This document shows positions 23,583 to 35,106 of a stretch of 64,000 bases of DNA, piece by piece; position 1 is the stretch's first letter; the number at the start of each line of letters is the position of its first letter. The DNA is from Carya illinoinensis (lineage: Eukaryota > Streptophyta > Magnoliopsida > Fagales > Juglandaceae). The position numbers were made by a program, and so were the translations under genes. The notes beneath the pieces are model-generated. The model had not been told where the DNA came from, searched no databases, and worked only from the letters and a program-made list of their open reading frames with translations. The stretch is from the NCBI RefSeq assembly GCF_018687715.1, contig NC_056762.1, forward strand, positions 29,810,864-29,874,863, given 5' to 3'.

Positions 23583-24507
23583 TTATATCTGTTCAATCTC
23601 CTGCCCTCTTCCCTTGTCCCTCCCTTTGAAACATGATAACAAAGACTTACTACAAAACTGCAATCTGGTTTGAGCTTTTTGTATAGGTTCTATAACTAAG
23701 AGACTCTTCTTCCACCCCTCTTTAATCACTTGCTCACCTTCTTCCCGTTTCAACCAACAAGCCTCAAATTTGAAGGGGAAATGCAATTTCCTTCTGCTAT
23801 TTTCTCCTTTAATAGTGGAAATTAAAATAGGCAGATGATCTGAACGCCTCCCAGTCAGAGCCACCACCTCCACTTTCTTAAAAAGAGATCTCCATCTATT
23901 GTTCACCACAAACCTATCCAATCCTTCTTTGGTAAAAGACTGATCCGAATGTTTATTAGACCTGGTATAACCGCTTCCTCTACAACCAATATCAACCAGA
24001 CCACAATCCTCTAGTGCGTCCCTGAACAAGTTTATTTAACTTTCAGCTCTCCTCTTTCCCCCCACTTTCTCGTTATGCCATAAGATTTCATTGAAATCTC
24101 CCCCTACACACCAAGCAGTAGCATTAGCAGGTTCAATATCCTTAATAGATCCTATGATAGGCGTCTTTTCCCTGTCTCAGGGTGACCATATAAGCTTGAA
24201 AGTACCAATCCCTACCATCCCTTTCCCCTTTAACAAGTACATTAACATGCCACTTCGAGTAATTGATAATCTCAACACCTTTCTCATCTCTCCAAAACAA
24301 AACAAGACCACCCCTCCTCCCATCAGAATCAACAATAAGGCATCCTTCCATACCTAATCTCCTCTGCAATCCAATAATTCTGCATGATCTGGCTTTTGTT
24401 TCACAAGCAAAAACCAGAATAGGCCACTTTTCCTTAACCATAAGGCTAAGATCTTGAACTATCCGAGAGTTACCAAGCCCTCGACAGTTCCAACATAGGA
24501 TTTTCAT
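23583..24507 (-). pseudogene. LINE-2 ORF2 endonuclease domain
   Basis: ORF2 starts at 24507 with MKILCWNCRGLGNSRIVQDL (catalytic Asn in WNCRG), followed by PILVFACETKARS (ETK Glu), then RRGGLVLFWRD. A frame change near 24140 leads to 24029-23583: LEDCGLVDIGCRGSGYTRSN, FTKEGLDRFVVNNRWRSLF and RRSDHLPILIS with the catalytic Asp-His pair. It is an APE-type endonuclease that nicks the target. One or two frameshifts make this copy inactive as it stands. Confidence 0.92.
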
Positions 24508-24509
24508 AA

Positions 24510-25799
24510 TGCCAGGTGGTGCTGTTCAACAGCCACGATCCCTAGTTGGTTATCATCACAGACCAAATCATCAATCTTTTTAATTCTCTTACCAACATCC
24601 ATCTATTCACTTTCATCTTCCACATAATCAAAAGTTCTTTTCATCAATGAGTGTGAACTAGATAGCTTACCTGACTCAGGCCTAGCCCTAGCCCTTCTTT
24701 TCCACCTTGATGATCTCTTGCTGTCCAAATTCTAGTCCTCATCAATCAATTTCATCTTCCCTATCAGCATTTTGCTTTCAAGCAAAATAGCTTGAACATC
24801 CTGCAAAATCACATAAGGATCTAGCATGCTTTCATTCTCCTCCAACAATTGCACTATAGGCTGAACAACCACTTCTTGAGACTCCATCATATTTGAATTC
24901 ACATCAATCAACTCCACCCCTCGCTTCACTAACTCCTCCTCCATCCTTCCCTTCTGAGACTCCCCCTCCGTCTCCATTTCCTTCTGCCTTGAAGTATCCC
25001 CTTTTTTCTCATTTTTCTCTTTCACTTTCTACTCCTCCCCCTTAGTAGCACCCTTTCTAGTTTGAGGCAATGCCCTAAGCCAGACTCCATACTGACTAGA
25101 ATTCTCCTTATTCCCCTTACATCCCTCATTTTCATGCACAATTTGACCACAATTAAAACATAGCCTAGGTAACTTCTCATATTGAAAATGCACCCAGCTT
25201 TTCCTTCCATCCACTACTATAGGTTTTCTTAAATCACATTCCACCCTCACACTCAAACACCTTCCCCAAGCCAAGCCATCTTCTTGCACATCAACCTCCA
25301 TAACCTCCCCCATCAATCTTCCAATTTCCTATCCCATCTTCTTCATCATATAGTTCAATGGTAAATTCAACATTTGCACCCATAGACAAGCATGATCAAA
25401 ATCAATCAGGTTAGATTGTGTTTTACCTTCAAATTCTTTTAATACAAACAGATGATTGTCAAACAGCCATGGACAACCACCAAGCACTCTCAGTTTATCT
25501 TTCTGAGTTACAAAAGTAATAACAAAGCAATTACTTCCAATTTCTTAAAATTCCAATGGTTTTCCTACCTTCCAGATTCTCTTCATCATAGATATGACAA
25601 TTCGCTTCCCAATCCGACGCATTGAAATCACCTTTCCCATCAAACTTCGTATGCTTTTTAAACTCATCAAAACTAATACATCATGTTGTATCTCAATCGG
25701 ACCATCCTCTTCATCATTCAACTTCAGTCCCCTCCATACCTCCTTCATGTCCTCCATTGCACTCCTCTGCTCACACTTGCGAATAAAGAAAATCTTCAT
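24510..25799 (-). pseudogene. LINE-2 ORF1 (DUF4283, CCHC knuckle)
   Basis: Starts at 25799 or at the in-frame MEDMKEVWRG. The DUF4283 region runs from about 25640 to 25330 (MKRIWKVGKPLEF, then in the next frame LGGCPWLFDNHLFVLKEFEG). Frame 25316-25029 has SWVHFQYEKLPRLCFNCGQI followed by VHENEGC, the knuckle of plant LINE ORF1. The last frame (25025-24732) is acidic and rich in Glu and Met, and the end (near 24700) is basic. Stops near 25545 and 25029 separate the parts. Role: binding of LINE RNA. Confidence 0.88.
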
Positions 25800-25889
25800 T
25801 CCTTAGTTGAGAAAGAATACTAGCCGCTTCACCTCAGTTGCTTTCCAGAAAAGGAAAGCAGTTGAGAGAGAATTTGCGTTTTTTGTTAG

Positions 25890-26194
25890 ATTGGATTATA
25901 CACAAATGATATTTGAAGGTGATGCTAAATTAGAGGTTACAGATGTTAACAGTTCAAATGAGAATTGTTCATGGTATGACTAGCTTATTGAAGACATTAA
26001 ATGCTTTGGTAGTTGTATAGACCAATGGTTTATCAAATTCACATGACCAAGAGAGGGGAATACTGCTGCCCATTTACTAGCCAAATGAGCATTATTATGT
26101 GAAAAGGAGGTAGTTTGGATTAAAGAGTTTCCAAAGTTCATAAAAATTGTATTGATATTATTGAGAAAAAATGTACATATTTTATCCATAATTG
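25890..26194 (+). repeat. Right copy of ~306-bp direct repeat flanking LINE-2
   Basis: 305 bp, starting ATTGGATTATAC directly at the 5' end of LINE-2 and ending ATCCATAATTG, after which LINE-1 3' sequence continues. Its mate is 13769-14076. Confidence 0.9.
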
Positions 26195-26231
26195 ATGAAT
26201 ATTGAAGATATGTTATTCTTTAAAATAAGAA

Positions 26232-26751
26232 AAATATCGAATTCTCCTGAGAGGGACGAAAAATTCAATGTCTCACACTTGCATGCATGGATTCTTCAAA
26301 AGGTAGATAGTAGTACAAATAAATGAAAAATAATTTATAAAAGTAATATTAGTTTATAAAAATACTCTTCATTTAAAATACGATTGTATAAAATATTGTA
26401 AAAATTATTGTGCTTGTATCATTACAATTTACTCCAAATAAATTATGATTCAACAATTCGATGTCACTGCACTTATATTGCTGCTATTTGTTAAAAGAAA
26501 AATTTATCTATATATCGTATTATCATCCTACTTTCATTTTGCTACGTAAGATGTAGAATATTTATTACTATTAAATTATCTATTCTTTTGATCATATATA
26601 TAATAATGATAAATATACTATATCTTATATATATAATATAGGATAAAAATAAAATAAAAGTATAGTATATAACATTTCTCTTATAGAAATGCATTCGAGG
26701 AAATGTTGCACAAATGGACAAAAAAAGCCTTACAAGTCGCAACAGATCATC
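26232..26751. other. Intergenic, nothing recognised
   Basis: AT-rich DNA between LINE-1 and the CACTA element; no gene, repeat pair or RNA recognised. Its last three bases (ATC, 26749-26751) are the CACTA target duplication. Confidence 0.6.
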
Positions 26752-26783
26752 CACTACAACAAAAATAGGTTTTAGTGACAGAT
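26752..26783 (+). repeat. CACTA left terminal inverted repeat
   Basis: 32 bp beginning CACTACAACAAAAATAGG and ending TTTTAGTGACAGAT. It matches the inverted right end (39391-39422) at 29 of 32 positions. Further inward, TGACGG and GTGACAG motifs recur on both strands. Confidence 0.95.
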
Positions 26784-26954
26784 GAAACTGTCACAAGAAA
26801 TGGAAAAAACGTCACGAAATATATTTGGTGACGGTTTTAGACCGTCACCACCACTGTCACGTAATGTGCGTCACGGATTACATTTGGTGACAGTTTACTG
26901 TACAAGCGTCACTAAAAATATTTTTAGTGACGGTTGGGGATGTGCCGTTTGAAG

Positions 26955-27405
26955 TAACGTTCGAACGTATTATTTTCTGTGACGGTTAGAATCTGTCACA
27001 GAATATAACGTTCGAACTTAAAATTACACGTTCGAACGTAAAAAAGACGAGCTGACATCCGAACGAGAAAAGGTAACGTTTGTTGATTATAGTTCGGACG
27101 TATAATGTAAACGTTCGAACGTTTATACGTGCGAACGTTACGTTCGAATCTCGATTCCAACGAAAATGAAATAATGTCCGAACGTTTGTATCATGACGTT
27201 CGGACGTTAATTCGAATGTTAAGAGAGTAGTGTTCGAACGTAAAATGTACGTTCGGATGTTTGGAACGTTAAACTTTTTTTACATTCGAACGTTTTTTTT
27301 AAACGTTCGAACGTTTTGTTACTATTTTGTATGGTTACGTTCGAACGTATTTTCGAACGTTTAATACTGTTGAAACGTATTTTATTTACATTCGAACGTA
27401 CATAT
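26955..27405. repeat. CACTA left subterminal palindrome array (ACGTNCGNACGT)
   Basis: About 15 exact or slightly decayed copies of the 12-bp palindrome (for example ACGTTCGAACGT at 27110 and near 27330), between the left end and the 3' end of the TNPA-like gene. In En/Spm, 12-bp subterminal motifs are TNPA binding sites; the same role here is inference. Confidence 0.85.
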
Positions 27406-27533
27406 CAGAAATGCTAAACTCATCCACTTAATAAACAAACCAATTGTTTCATATTACAGTACATATTTCACAACCAATATTGTTTGAAACTGTTTTCAAA
27501 TTAGATGTTAAAAACGTAATACAGAAATAAAAT

Positions 27534-29221
27534 TCATTTCTTTTTCTTTCCTCGCCCAGCACGATTCTGTTGCAATGACATAACACGCTCCATTTGCAGC
27601 ATCATCTCCCGCTGCACTTGCTGTTGGACCTCACTACGGATTCTTTCCTCCTGGTCTCTTTGTTGGTCCTGCAAACGCGTCTCTAAATGAGACTGTCGCT
27701 CTAAGAGGGACTCCAACTCTTGCTGTCTAGACCTCATATACTCATTCTCGCGTCGTGCAGCTTCTAAATCTTTGGTAAGATTATTAATTTGTGATGTCGA
27801 TGAGGTTGAGGAAGATGAACCGGAATGCTTGAAAGATCGTCCCAAACCTCTTGCCATACTAGAGTTGGGCCCAAGCACCTGTGAAAAAATGTCCAAATCA
27901 CTAGGAGAGGAATCCCCAGAAACTGACTGCATCTCCATCATTTTCCCCTGCAGTTTGAAAGATCAAAACACACAATAAGTAACATATTAAAAGAAATACA
28001 AATAAAAAATAATTTAATCACATGTTACATAATATAATTCAACAAAAGGAATACCGCTTACATAATTAATTGCAGCTGCAGGATCCATCCACTCACTATG
28101 CTCATTAGTGTGAGCAGCAGCATAGACATGAATGAGGGAAAAGTTTTCAGGATCATCACGTTTCTAAGAAAACGACATCATTAGCAATTTGAAAAAGACA
28201 GTATTAGTACTTATATAAAAGAATAATAAGAAAAAATATGAATTATTGTGTTTATTAATTACCATTTTTTCAGCAAGACGATGGAATGATCTTGAACCAG
28301 CACGATGGTGAATAGTCAGAGCAGATCTATTATTTGCATTTGTAGAACTTAAGTGCTACAAAAATAATTCTCACCGTTAATTGTAATATATGTACATACA
28401 TATAATATAAACAACAAATATAAATGTAAATAATTATAGAAAATAAATCTAGAATACCTGATATTCTGGAGAGGCAAAAAGATCACAACACTTTATCCAG
28501 TCGTCTAATTTCATCTGCTGGAAAGGGGACTGTGCAGCCTCTTCAAACGTCTCAAATTTCTTGAAATGGTCGTGACATCGTCCCTTGTGACGTCGGAATA
28601 GTGTAGCCATTAACTCATTCACAGTTCTCAAATCCTCGCTACGACCAAAGTCGAGGTCAAATTCATCCTAATTATAAATTAATTACGTTAAAAATAAAAT
28701 AAACTAATGTAGGTGAAAAAAATGATATAATAAGTAAACTCACCAGCACACGACTTCGAATGTGTTCCTTAATCTCATTCGGCACATCTCTCCAGGAGCG
28801 CACATAAAATGGAGCGTAAGCTCGAATTACTGTGCCAATATAGGAGGAAAGCGCTGCTGCACTATCATTCACTCCTCCAGTGGAATTATCAGGAATTGTG
28901 ATTTTCAGTTTACCATGCCTTCGATTTTTCTCAAGTGAGATGCCGCGTGTATAGCCACGACCACGACGAGCCAATTGTTCATCAACTAATAGATAATAGT
29001 ATAATTTTGAAGGTTATATATATTATTTATTGAAACAAACATCTTGATTATATATAGTATTAACGTAAACATTCCTTACCGGTAGGTGTCGATTGTGCAT
29101 CGTTCTCTGTAATGTTAACTTCATCTTCGGGAACGGACTCCTCAGGTGGGGAGTCCTCAATGGGTTCAGGACTTGGACTCGGTGGAGGAGGCACATTTCT
29201 CCTTTGTCTTTTTGGCGGCAT
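27534..29221 (-). CDS. TNPA-like CACTA protein (six exons, 400 aa)
   Basis: Exons on the minus strand: 29221-29080, 28985-28744, 28667-28458, 28355-28263, 28163-28062 and 27947-27534. All introns are GT-AG and the 1203-base total is in frame (400 aa). The N-terminus is Pro/Glu rich (MPPKRQRRNVPPPPSPSPEP). The middle (SSYIGTVIRAYAPFYVRSWR, IKEHIRSRVLDEFDLDF, HHRAGSRSFHRLAEKM) matches the plant transposase En/Spm family domain (Transposase_24). The C-terminal 100 residues are a long coiled coil (LTKDLEAARRENEYMRSRQQ and following), ending in a basic RAGRGKKKK. TNPA of En/Spm binds subterminal repeats, brings the ends together and regulates the promoter; by analogy this protein should bind ACGTNCGNACGT. 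The binding target is inference; exon borders are my reading. Confidence 0.85.
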
Positions 29222-29323
29222 ACTTGGAAATGATTATATATAACAAAAAAATATTATTAGAATAAATTTATATTTATTATAAAATTCTATAATGGCTGTA
29301 TATGAATAAACTTTTTAGTACTT

Positions 29324-32300
29324 TTAGTCTTCATCTTCGGATGTATTTTCCATGTTTGTTTCAGAATCTCTTTGTATAACATCTTCGTCATCATCATCAA
29401 GCTCTTGTTCGTCATCCTTATCCACTTCCCCCCCGGATTCTTGTTCGTCTTCTTCTTCTGACTCTTCTTCTGTACTTTTCTCACTTTCTTCAATTGAGTG
29501 ATAATTTAATGAAGACGGGTCGAGATGGATGAGTGGGACGTCATCTCTACATAAGGGGAGCAACTCGAGTGCACCGAGGTCAACAAATAAGTTAATACCC
29601 CCTCCTCCATCTTCCTGGTAGGCCTCTACATTTAGAGTGTCATCTTCATCTCCACTATTATCGTAATCTGCACTCGTTCCTACTTCATATATATTTCGAG
29701 GGACAAATTTTTGTACAACTCGCCAAGTTATCTCTCCACTATCTTCATCAGCACTTTTCATTGGATCAATCAAGTAATAGATTTGAGTAGCTTGACAAGC
29801 CAGTACGAATGGATCATCTTCGTACCATTTAGATGCAGTATTGACACTCGTAAAATGATTATCCCTATATATCGAATCCCGACCACCGCCTAGATCCCAC
29901 CAATCACATTTAAAGACATATGTTATAGACCCACCCAGATATTTCAATCCGATAATATCACGAACGACACCATAATAATCAATATCATCTGTTCCATGAC
30001 TCCCCTCGACCAAGACACCACAGTTTTGAGTTTTTCTATTACGTTCACGGTCCAGAGTATGGAATCTATAACCTCGAACTGTGCATGCAGTGTATCGAAG
30101 TGCTCTGTTTGATGGACCACGGGCCAATGCATACAATTCAAAAGAGACTGATCCGGGATCACGAGCACGTTGTTCCAATATCTAACAATTTAAATAATGT
30201 CATTTATTAAATATTAGCTAGAGTTAAAACTTTCATCATGTAACATATAGTATAGAGTTTAGTTCATACACGTTGTTCAAACCATCCAGAAAATTCTGAC
30301 TCGTGTCTTGCCACTATATCCTCGACGCCTTCCATCTTAAGTTTGTCCATGTGCTCACTGTATAGTATAAGTTATCATATTATTTTACATAACAATAGTT
30401 AAAGTTGTATATAATCTTTAAAATTATTTAAACCTTGTACAACGACATACCTGAGATAGTGATCAATCTCCTGACAATTATTTAGTACGTACCACCGAAC
30501 TTTACCCAACTCTGTATCAAGTAAATCGTAACCCGTTTGTGCACCCAAAGGTCGTACATTCTGAGAAAACACTGATAGCTCACGAGAAGGCGGAGCAGCA
30601 AGATCAGCATTTCGTTCTTGACGAATAAATCGTGTCTCAACACCACGAAGATATAAAGAGCAAAATGTTAACCATTCATCGTGTATATAGGCCTCTGCTA
30701 TTGAACCCTCAGCTCTGGCTTTATTCCCAACAGTGCGCTTCAGTCGACCTAAATATCTTTCGACTGGATACATCCAACGGAACTGTACTGGTCCACCCAA
30801 CATGATCTCCCGGGGTAAATGTATTGCTAAATGGACCATGACATCAAAAAATGACGGTGGAAAGATTTGCTCAAATTTACATAGTATAGTAGCAATGTCT
30901 TCTTCCAGTTTCTGCAACATATCTCGCTTCACTACCCGAGCACACAAATCCTTAAAAAACATACACAGTTCAGTTATGGCAACACGTACAGCAGATGTTA
31001 GCTTCCCACGAATTCCCACCGGTAATAACTTCTGCAAAAATACGTGACAGTCATGACTTTTCAATCCACCAATTTTCCAGTCATCATGGCTTACGCATCT
31101 ACTGATATTTGAAGCATAACCATCTGGCAACTTCACACCTTGCAACCATTTGCAGAAGTCCATCCTCTCCTCCCTTGTCATTGTAAAACATGCATGCGGC
31201 ATGACCACCCTCTCACCATCCACTCGTAAATGCAAATTATGTTTAATTCCCATTCTCTCAAGATCTTTCCTTGTCTTAATCGTATCTTTCGTCTTTTTAT
31301 TGATGCTCATTAATGTACCCAGTATATTATCACAAATATTCTTCTCAATATGCATTACATCCAAACTATGTCGCAACATGCAGGACGACCAATACGGCAA
31401 GTCAAAAAAAATACTACGCTTTGTCCAATTCAATTCTGCTATGCCTCGTTTTCTCTTGTTCTTTCCCCGACCTTTGCCAAAATTGTTCGCTGCCACATGT
31501 ACCAATTGTTCCAGGATCTCTTCCCCAGACAACTCATTTGGCGCAATTCTATCTTCTACACGTCCATCAAACTTAGCGGATTCTGTTCTCCATGCATGAT
31601 TTGTTGGTAGATAACGTCGATGACCCATGAAACACAACTTTTGAGAATATTTTAACCACTCACTAGTAGTTTCTTTATTACACGTCGGACAAGCTAACTT
31701 TCCTTTAGTACTCCAGCCGGAAAGATTCCCATATGCCGGAAAGTCATTTATCGTCCACATTACCGCAGCATGCATCTGAAAAGTTGTTGATGTGGATGCA
31801 TCATAAGTTCTGACGCCTGCTTCCCATAACTCTTTCAACTCTTCAATCAACGGCTGCAAATATACGTCAATGTCATTCCCAGGTGATCTCGGGCCGGGGA
31901 TAAGCAAAGTTAACAAAAAGTTGGGCGCCTTCATGCACCTCCATGGTGGAAGATTGTACGGAATCAACACTACAGGCCAAGTGCTATAACTTGTACTCAT
32001 ATTTCCAAAAGGGTTGAATCCATCAGTTGTGAGTCCGAGACGCACGTTCCTTGCTTCTATCCCAAACTCTGGATACTGATTATCGAAAGATTGCCACGCA
32101 AGTGAGTCAGCCGGGTGCCTCATAAATCCATCATTTTGAACTCTTTTCTCTTTGTGCCACTTCATATCGTGAGCTATTTTCTTACACATGTATAATCTTT
32201 GCAATCGGGGTTTCAATGGGAAATATCGCAATACTTTAACCGGAACGCTTTTCTTATCCTTCCACCTCGACTCTCCGCATACAGGACATGCTTGTTTCTC

Positions 32301-33008
32301 CTCGTTCTCATTCCAAAATAAAACACACTCATTCTTGCACGCATGTATGGACTTATACTCAAATCCTAATCCCTTTCTCAACTGTTTCGCTTCATAAAAG
32401 TTCTTCGGCAATGCAGATCCTTCGGGAAGCACTTCGTTAAATAAGTCTAATACCATGTTAATTGCTTTGGTTGACATTCCACACAATGATTTTATGTGAA
32501 GCAACCGCACAATAAACGACATTTTAGAATGTTTTGTACAACCTGGATAAAGCTCACGCTTTGCATCTTCCCACATTGCTGGAAAATTATCTGACTCATT
32601 CCGTCCCCCACTTGAGCCATTGTCATCAACCTCATCCATAAACATCCCAGCTCCAATGTCACTCAACATCTCCTCCATCTCATCTCGCTCATAATCATCA
32701 TCCACGTTGTGCAAATTTTCCCGCTGACTGAATAAGTCATCCGCTGATTCAGCATACGGCTCACCATGCAGTACCCATCGAGTATAGCCCAAATCCATAC
32801 CGTTCACAAATATATGACTTTCAGCTTCATCCAATCTTATCGCACACAAATTTTTACAACCTCGACATGGACACTTAATGTAACCACGACTATCAGCAGA
32901 GGCCTTTGCAAAATCAATGAAGACCCTTACTCCACGCGCATAGGGTATGTAATCTTTTCCAAGTCTATCGCGTAGACGCATCCAACTTTTATCCATTTCT
33001 AAAAACAT
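29324..33008 (-). CDS. TNPD/TNP2-like CACTA transposase (three coding exons, 1163 aa)
   Basis: Coding exons are 32996-30451, 30357-30270 and 30181-29324; the frame stays open to 1163 aa from MDKSWMRLRD (an upstream in-frame ATG at 33008 adds four residues and lies right at a splice acceptor). Domains in order: Transpos_assoc (residues ~1-80; IKCPCRGCKNLC), Transposase_21 (~240-470; LGLTTDGFNPFGNMSTSYST, LACPTCN), DUF4218 (~640-790; VHLAIHLPREIMLGGPVQFR, WMYPVERYLGRLKR) and DUF4216 in exon 3 (~WWDLGGGRDSIYRDNHFTSV). The acidic tail is rich in Glu and Asp. It is the enzyme that cuts at CACTA ends. Length and domains are complete, and I see no stop or frameshift. A 1.6-kb intron precedes the start codon. 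Confidence 0.93.
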
Positions 33009-34644
33009 CTAATTTTTTAGTAATTAAGGTAAAGTTAAATACACATGCATGTCATGATACATAATGTTCAAAGTACTCTTTCTCAAGGTAGTTGGTCCTA
33101 TCCCATTCGAGATTATATTCTCCATATTGCACAAGTCTCGTCACTCTACTACTTTGAACGTTAGTAAAAATTTCGGCAGCACTTCCCCATAGTTCTCCAA
33201 GTATACATGTTCACATATAGGGATTATGACCCTAAGAACAGTATACCCGAAGAACAAATGAGGAAGACACCGAAACTTCATACTAAACGTTCAAAGTAGG
33301 AATAACGTTTATGTGCAATACGGATAATATAATCTCAAACTGTCCACACTGGACAATTCAGGAATTAATGTACACCTAAATGTACACTAATTCCCAAACG
33401 GGTCTAAGGTTATTTATGCAATGTTATACAATATCTAACAAAAAAGTCTACAAATAAATTAGCGCACATTGTTTGAATTATCCCGATGTACTAATAATAT
33501 TTATATTATTAATGATTGATAACACTTAGAAATTATTTATAAACTTATGTAATTCCTAAGTTATTATATTATATGTCATTTATCAGCTATATAATATATA
33601 ACACTACTATAAAATATCTTATAATTACTATTATAAGTTACTGATAACACTTATATTTTATTTGTTATTATATAGCATAAAATAACAAATTTTACTTATT
33701 TATTTCATATTTAATATAATATATAGCAAATTAGATTATAATTACTAGTTATACTATATATTGATAACACTTAATTGTTATAAGTTATTATATAATATGT
33801 ACCAATTATTGCCAAAATTATTATAATTTTTATAATAATTTTTATAATTAAATAAGTAATTATTATTATAATTACTTATCTATTTCTTAGTAATCATTTT
33901 TTAATACTATACATTACATGATAATTATTATTATGGATTAATACTAATATACCCTATACTATATATTATTAGATAAAATATTTAGGATCATCAAGCTATT
34001 AGATTTTTAGGAATTATTATTTTATAATACTTATTTATATTATAATTTTAGTAATTCGATTTTTCTGCTATATACTATATAGTTATGCCTTATAATTGAC
34101 ACTTAGTAATATATGATAATTTATTATATTAGTTATTTAACTAATTATATATATAATAGTTTTAATTGTAATATTATAATTTATAATTATGGTTATTAAT
34201 AATTCATCTCCATAATTTTTATTCTTACACAAATAATCACACTATTTATCTAACAAATAAATTGTTATATATATTCTTTTATCACAACAAATTACTAAAA
34301 TAGACACATAAACTAACAAATAATTATTATTCAAAAACATACACTATACTAAAACATTATCACATTAAGAATAAACATATTCAATAACAATAATTTTTCT
34401 TTTTAATTCATCCAAACAACACAATCTATATCACAAATTAAATCCACAATAAAATGTAACAATATAGTTTAGTATATATACCTTGTGCTTTAAATAAGTT
34501 CTTCTTCAAAAATCACAACTTCTCAACAATTCACAACAAATGATCCTTCAAAAAATACACAATACTAGTTAGTTAAATATATATGAAATAAAACATTGAA
34601 ATTATCATGTATATTACAAATAAAAAATGAGAAATATTATTTAC
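33009..34644 (-). other. Leader intron of the CACTA transposase gene
   Basis: On the minus strand a donor (TTAAG/GTAAAT, 34645/34644) and an acceptor (TTAG/ATG, 33009/33008) bound an AT-rich intron directly before the start codon. It has no palindrome array and no frame. The exon upstream (about 34645-34830) is pyrimidine/purine-biased and non-coding. Confidence 0.65.
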
Positions 34645-34767
34645 CTTAATGCTTAAAACAATATTTCTAGAAAACTCTCTCTCACTATAACCCTCCACTT
34701 CTTCTTCACTTCTTCTCTTCTCTTCCCAGCTCCCTCTCTCTAAAACTCTCTCAGTCTCTCACTCTAA

Positions 34768-34811
34768 CACGCACGGAGGAAAGCAGAAATGAATCTGCTT
34801 TCCCGTGCGTG
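34768..34811 (-). other. Hairpin in the CACTA transposase leader
   Basis: An inverted repeat: arm CACGCACGGAGGAAAGCAGA (34768-34787), six-base loop, arm TCTGCTTTCCCGTGCGTG (34794-34811). Eighteen paired bases with a two-base bulge. It lies in the untranslated exon upstream of the leader intron and would form a strong RNA stem. Confidence 0.75.
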
Positions 34812-34837
34812 AAAGTTTTATTTTCTGCTTGTTATGC

Positions 34838-35106
34838 AATTAACGTTCGGACGTTCATTAAAGTACGTTCGAACGTTTCATTTTACGTGCGAACGTTTAA
34901 GCATAAACGTCCGAACGTACAATAGTCCCGCCCACAAAATATATAATACGTTCGCACGTATTATTGTCATTCCTACGTATTCGTCAGTAACATTCGAACG
35001 TTTATATAGTACGTTCGAACGTACTGTGGAAATTTGGTTTAAGCGGGAAATTTCCCTCCGAATTTATTATAACGTCCGAACGTTTCAAATGAACGTTCGA
35101 ACGTAA
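34838..35106. repeat. CACTA internal palindrome array beside the transposase promoter
   Basis: Eight exact copies of ACGTNCGNACGT and one decayed copy in about 270 bp. The array surrounds a minus-strand TATA box at 35001-35010. Confidence 0.88.
35001..35010 (-). promoter_or_regulatory. Putative TATA box, CACTA transposase gene
   Basis: The minus strand reads ACTATATAAA between two palindrome copies, about 200 bases upstream of the leader exon's hairpin. A good TATA match, but the surroundings are AT-rich, so the exact start is uncertain. Confidence 0.45.

Larger units (their letters stand above)
14077..25889 (-). mobile_element. LINE-2: full-length L1-type LINE, split by an hAT element
   Basis: Minus strand. 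The 5' end is at 25889 next to the right direct repeat, and the 3' end is at 14077, where the minus strand ends CCTTTTCAAAAA. ORF1 (25799 to about 24510) is followed by ORF2 (24507 to 20735, continued 14449-14136). Subtracting the hAT insertion and its duplication leaves about 5.5 kb, a normal full length for a plant L1. Both ORFs are mostly readable with few stops, so it is younger than LINE-1. Confidence 0.9.
8246..26231 (+). mobile_element. LINE-1: decayed plant L1-type LINE, with nested insertions
   Basis: The plus strand carries, in order, an ORF1 with a DUF4283-like region and CCHC knuckle, an endonuclease, a reverse transcriptase and an RNase H tail. The body is interrupted by MITEs at 8620-9077 and 12736-13114 and by LINE-2 at 14077-25889. 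The LINE sequence resumes at 25890 with a second copy of 13769-14076 and ends near 26231 in an A-rich stretch. The outer ends are approximate; I could not find a target duplication. There are stops in every domain. Confidence 0.75.

Noticed and set aside
31150..31610. Overlapping plus-strand open frames of 86-149 codons
   Set aside because: They lie opposite the TNPD transposase exon and show no domain; shadows of that gene.
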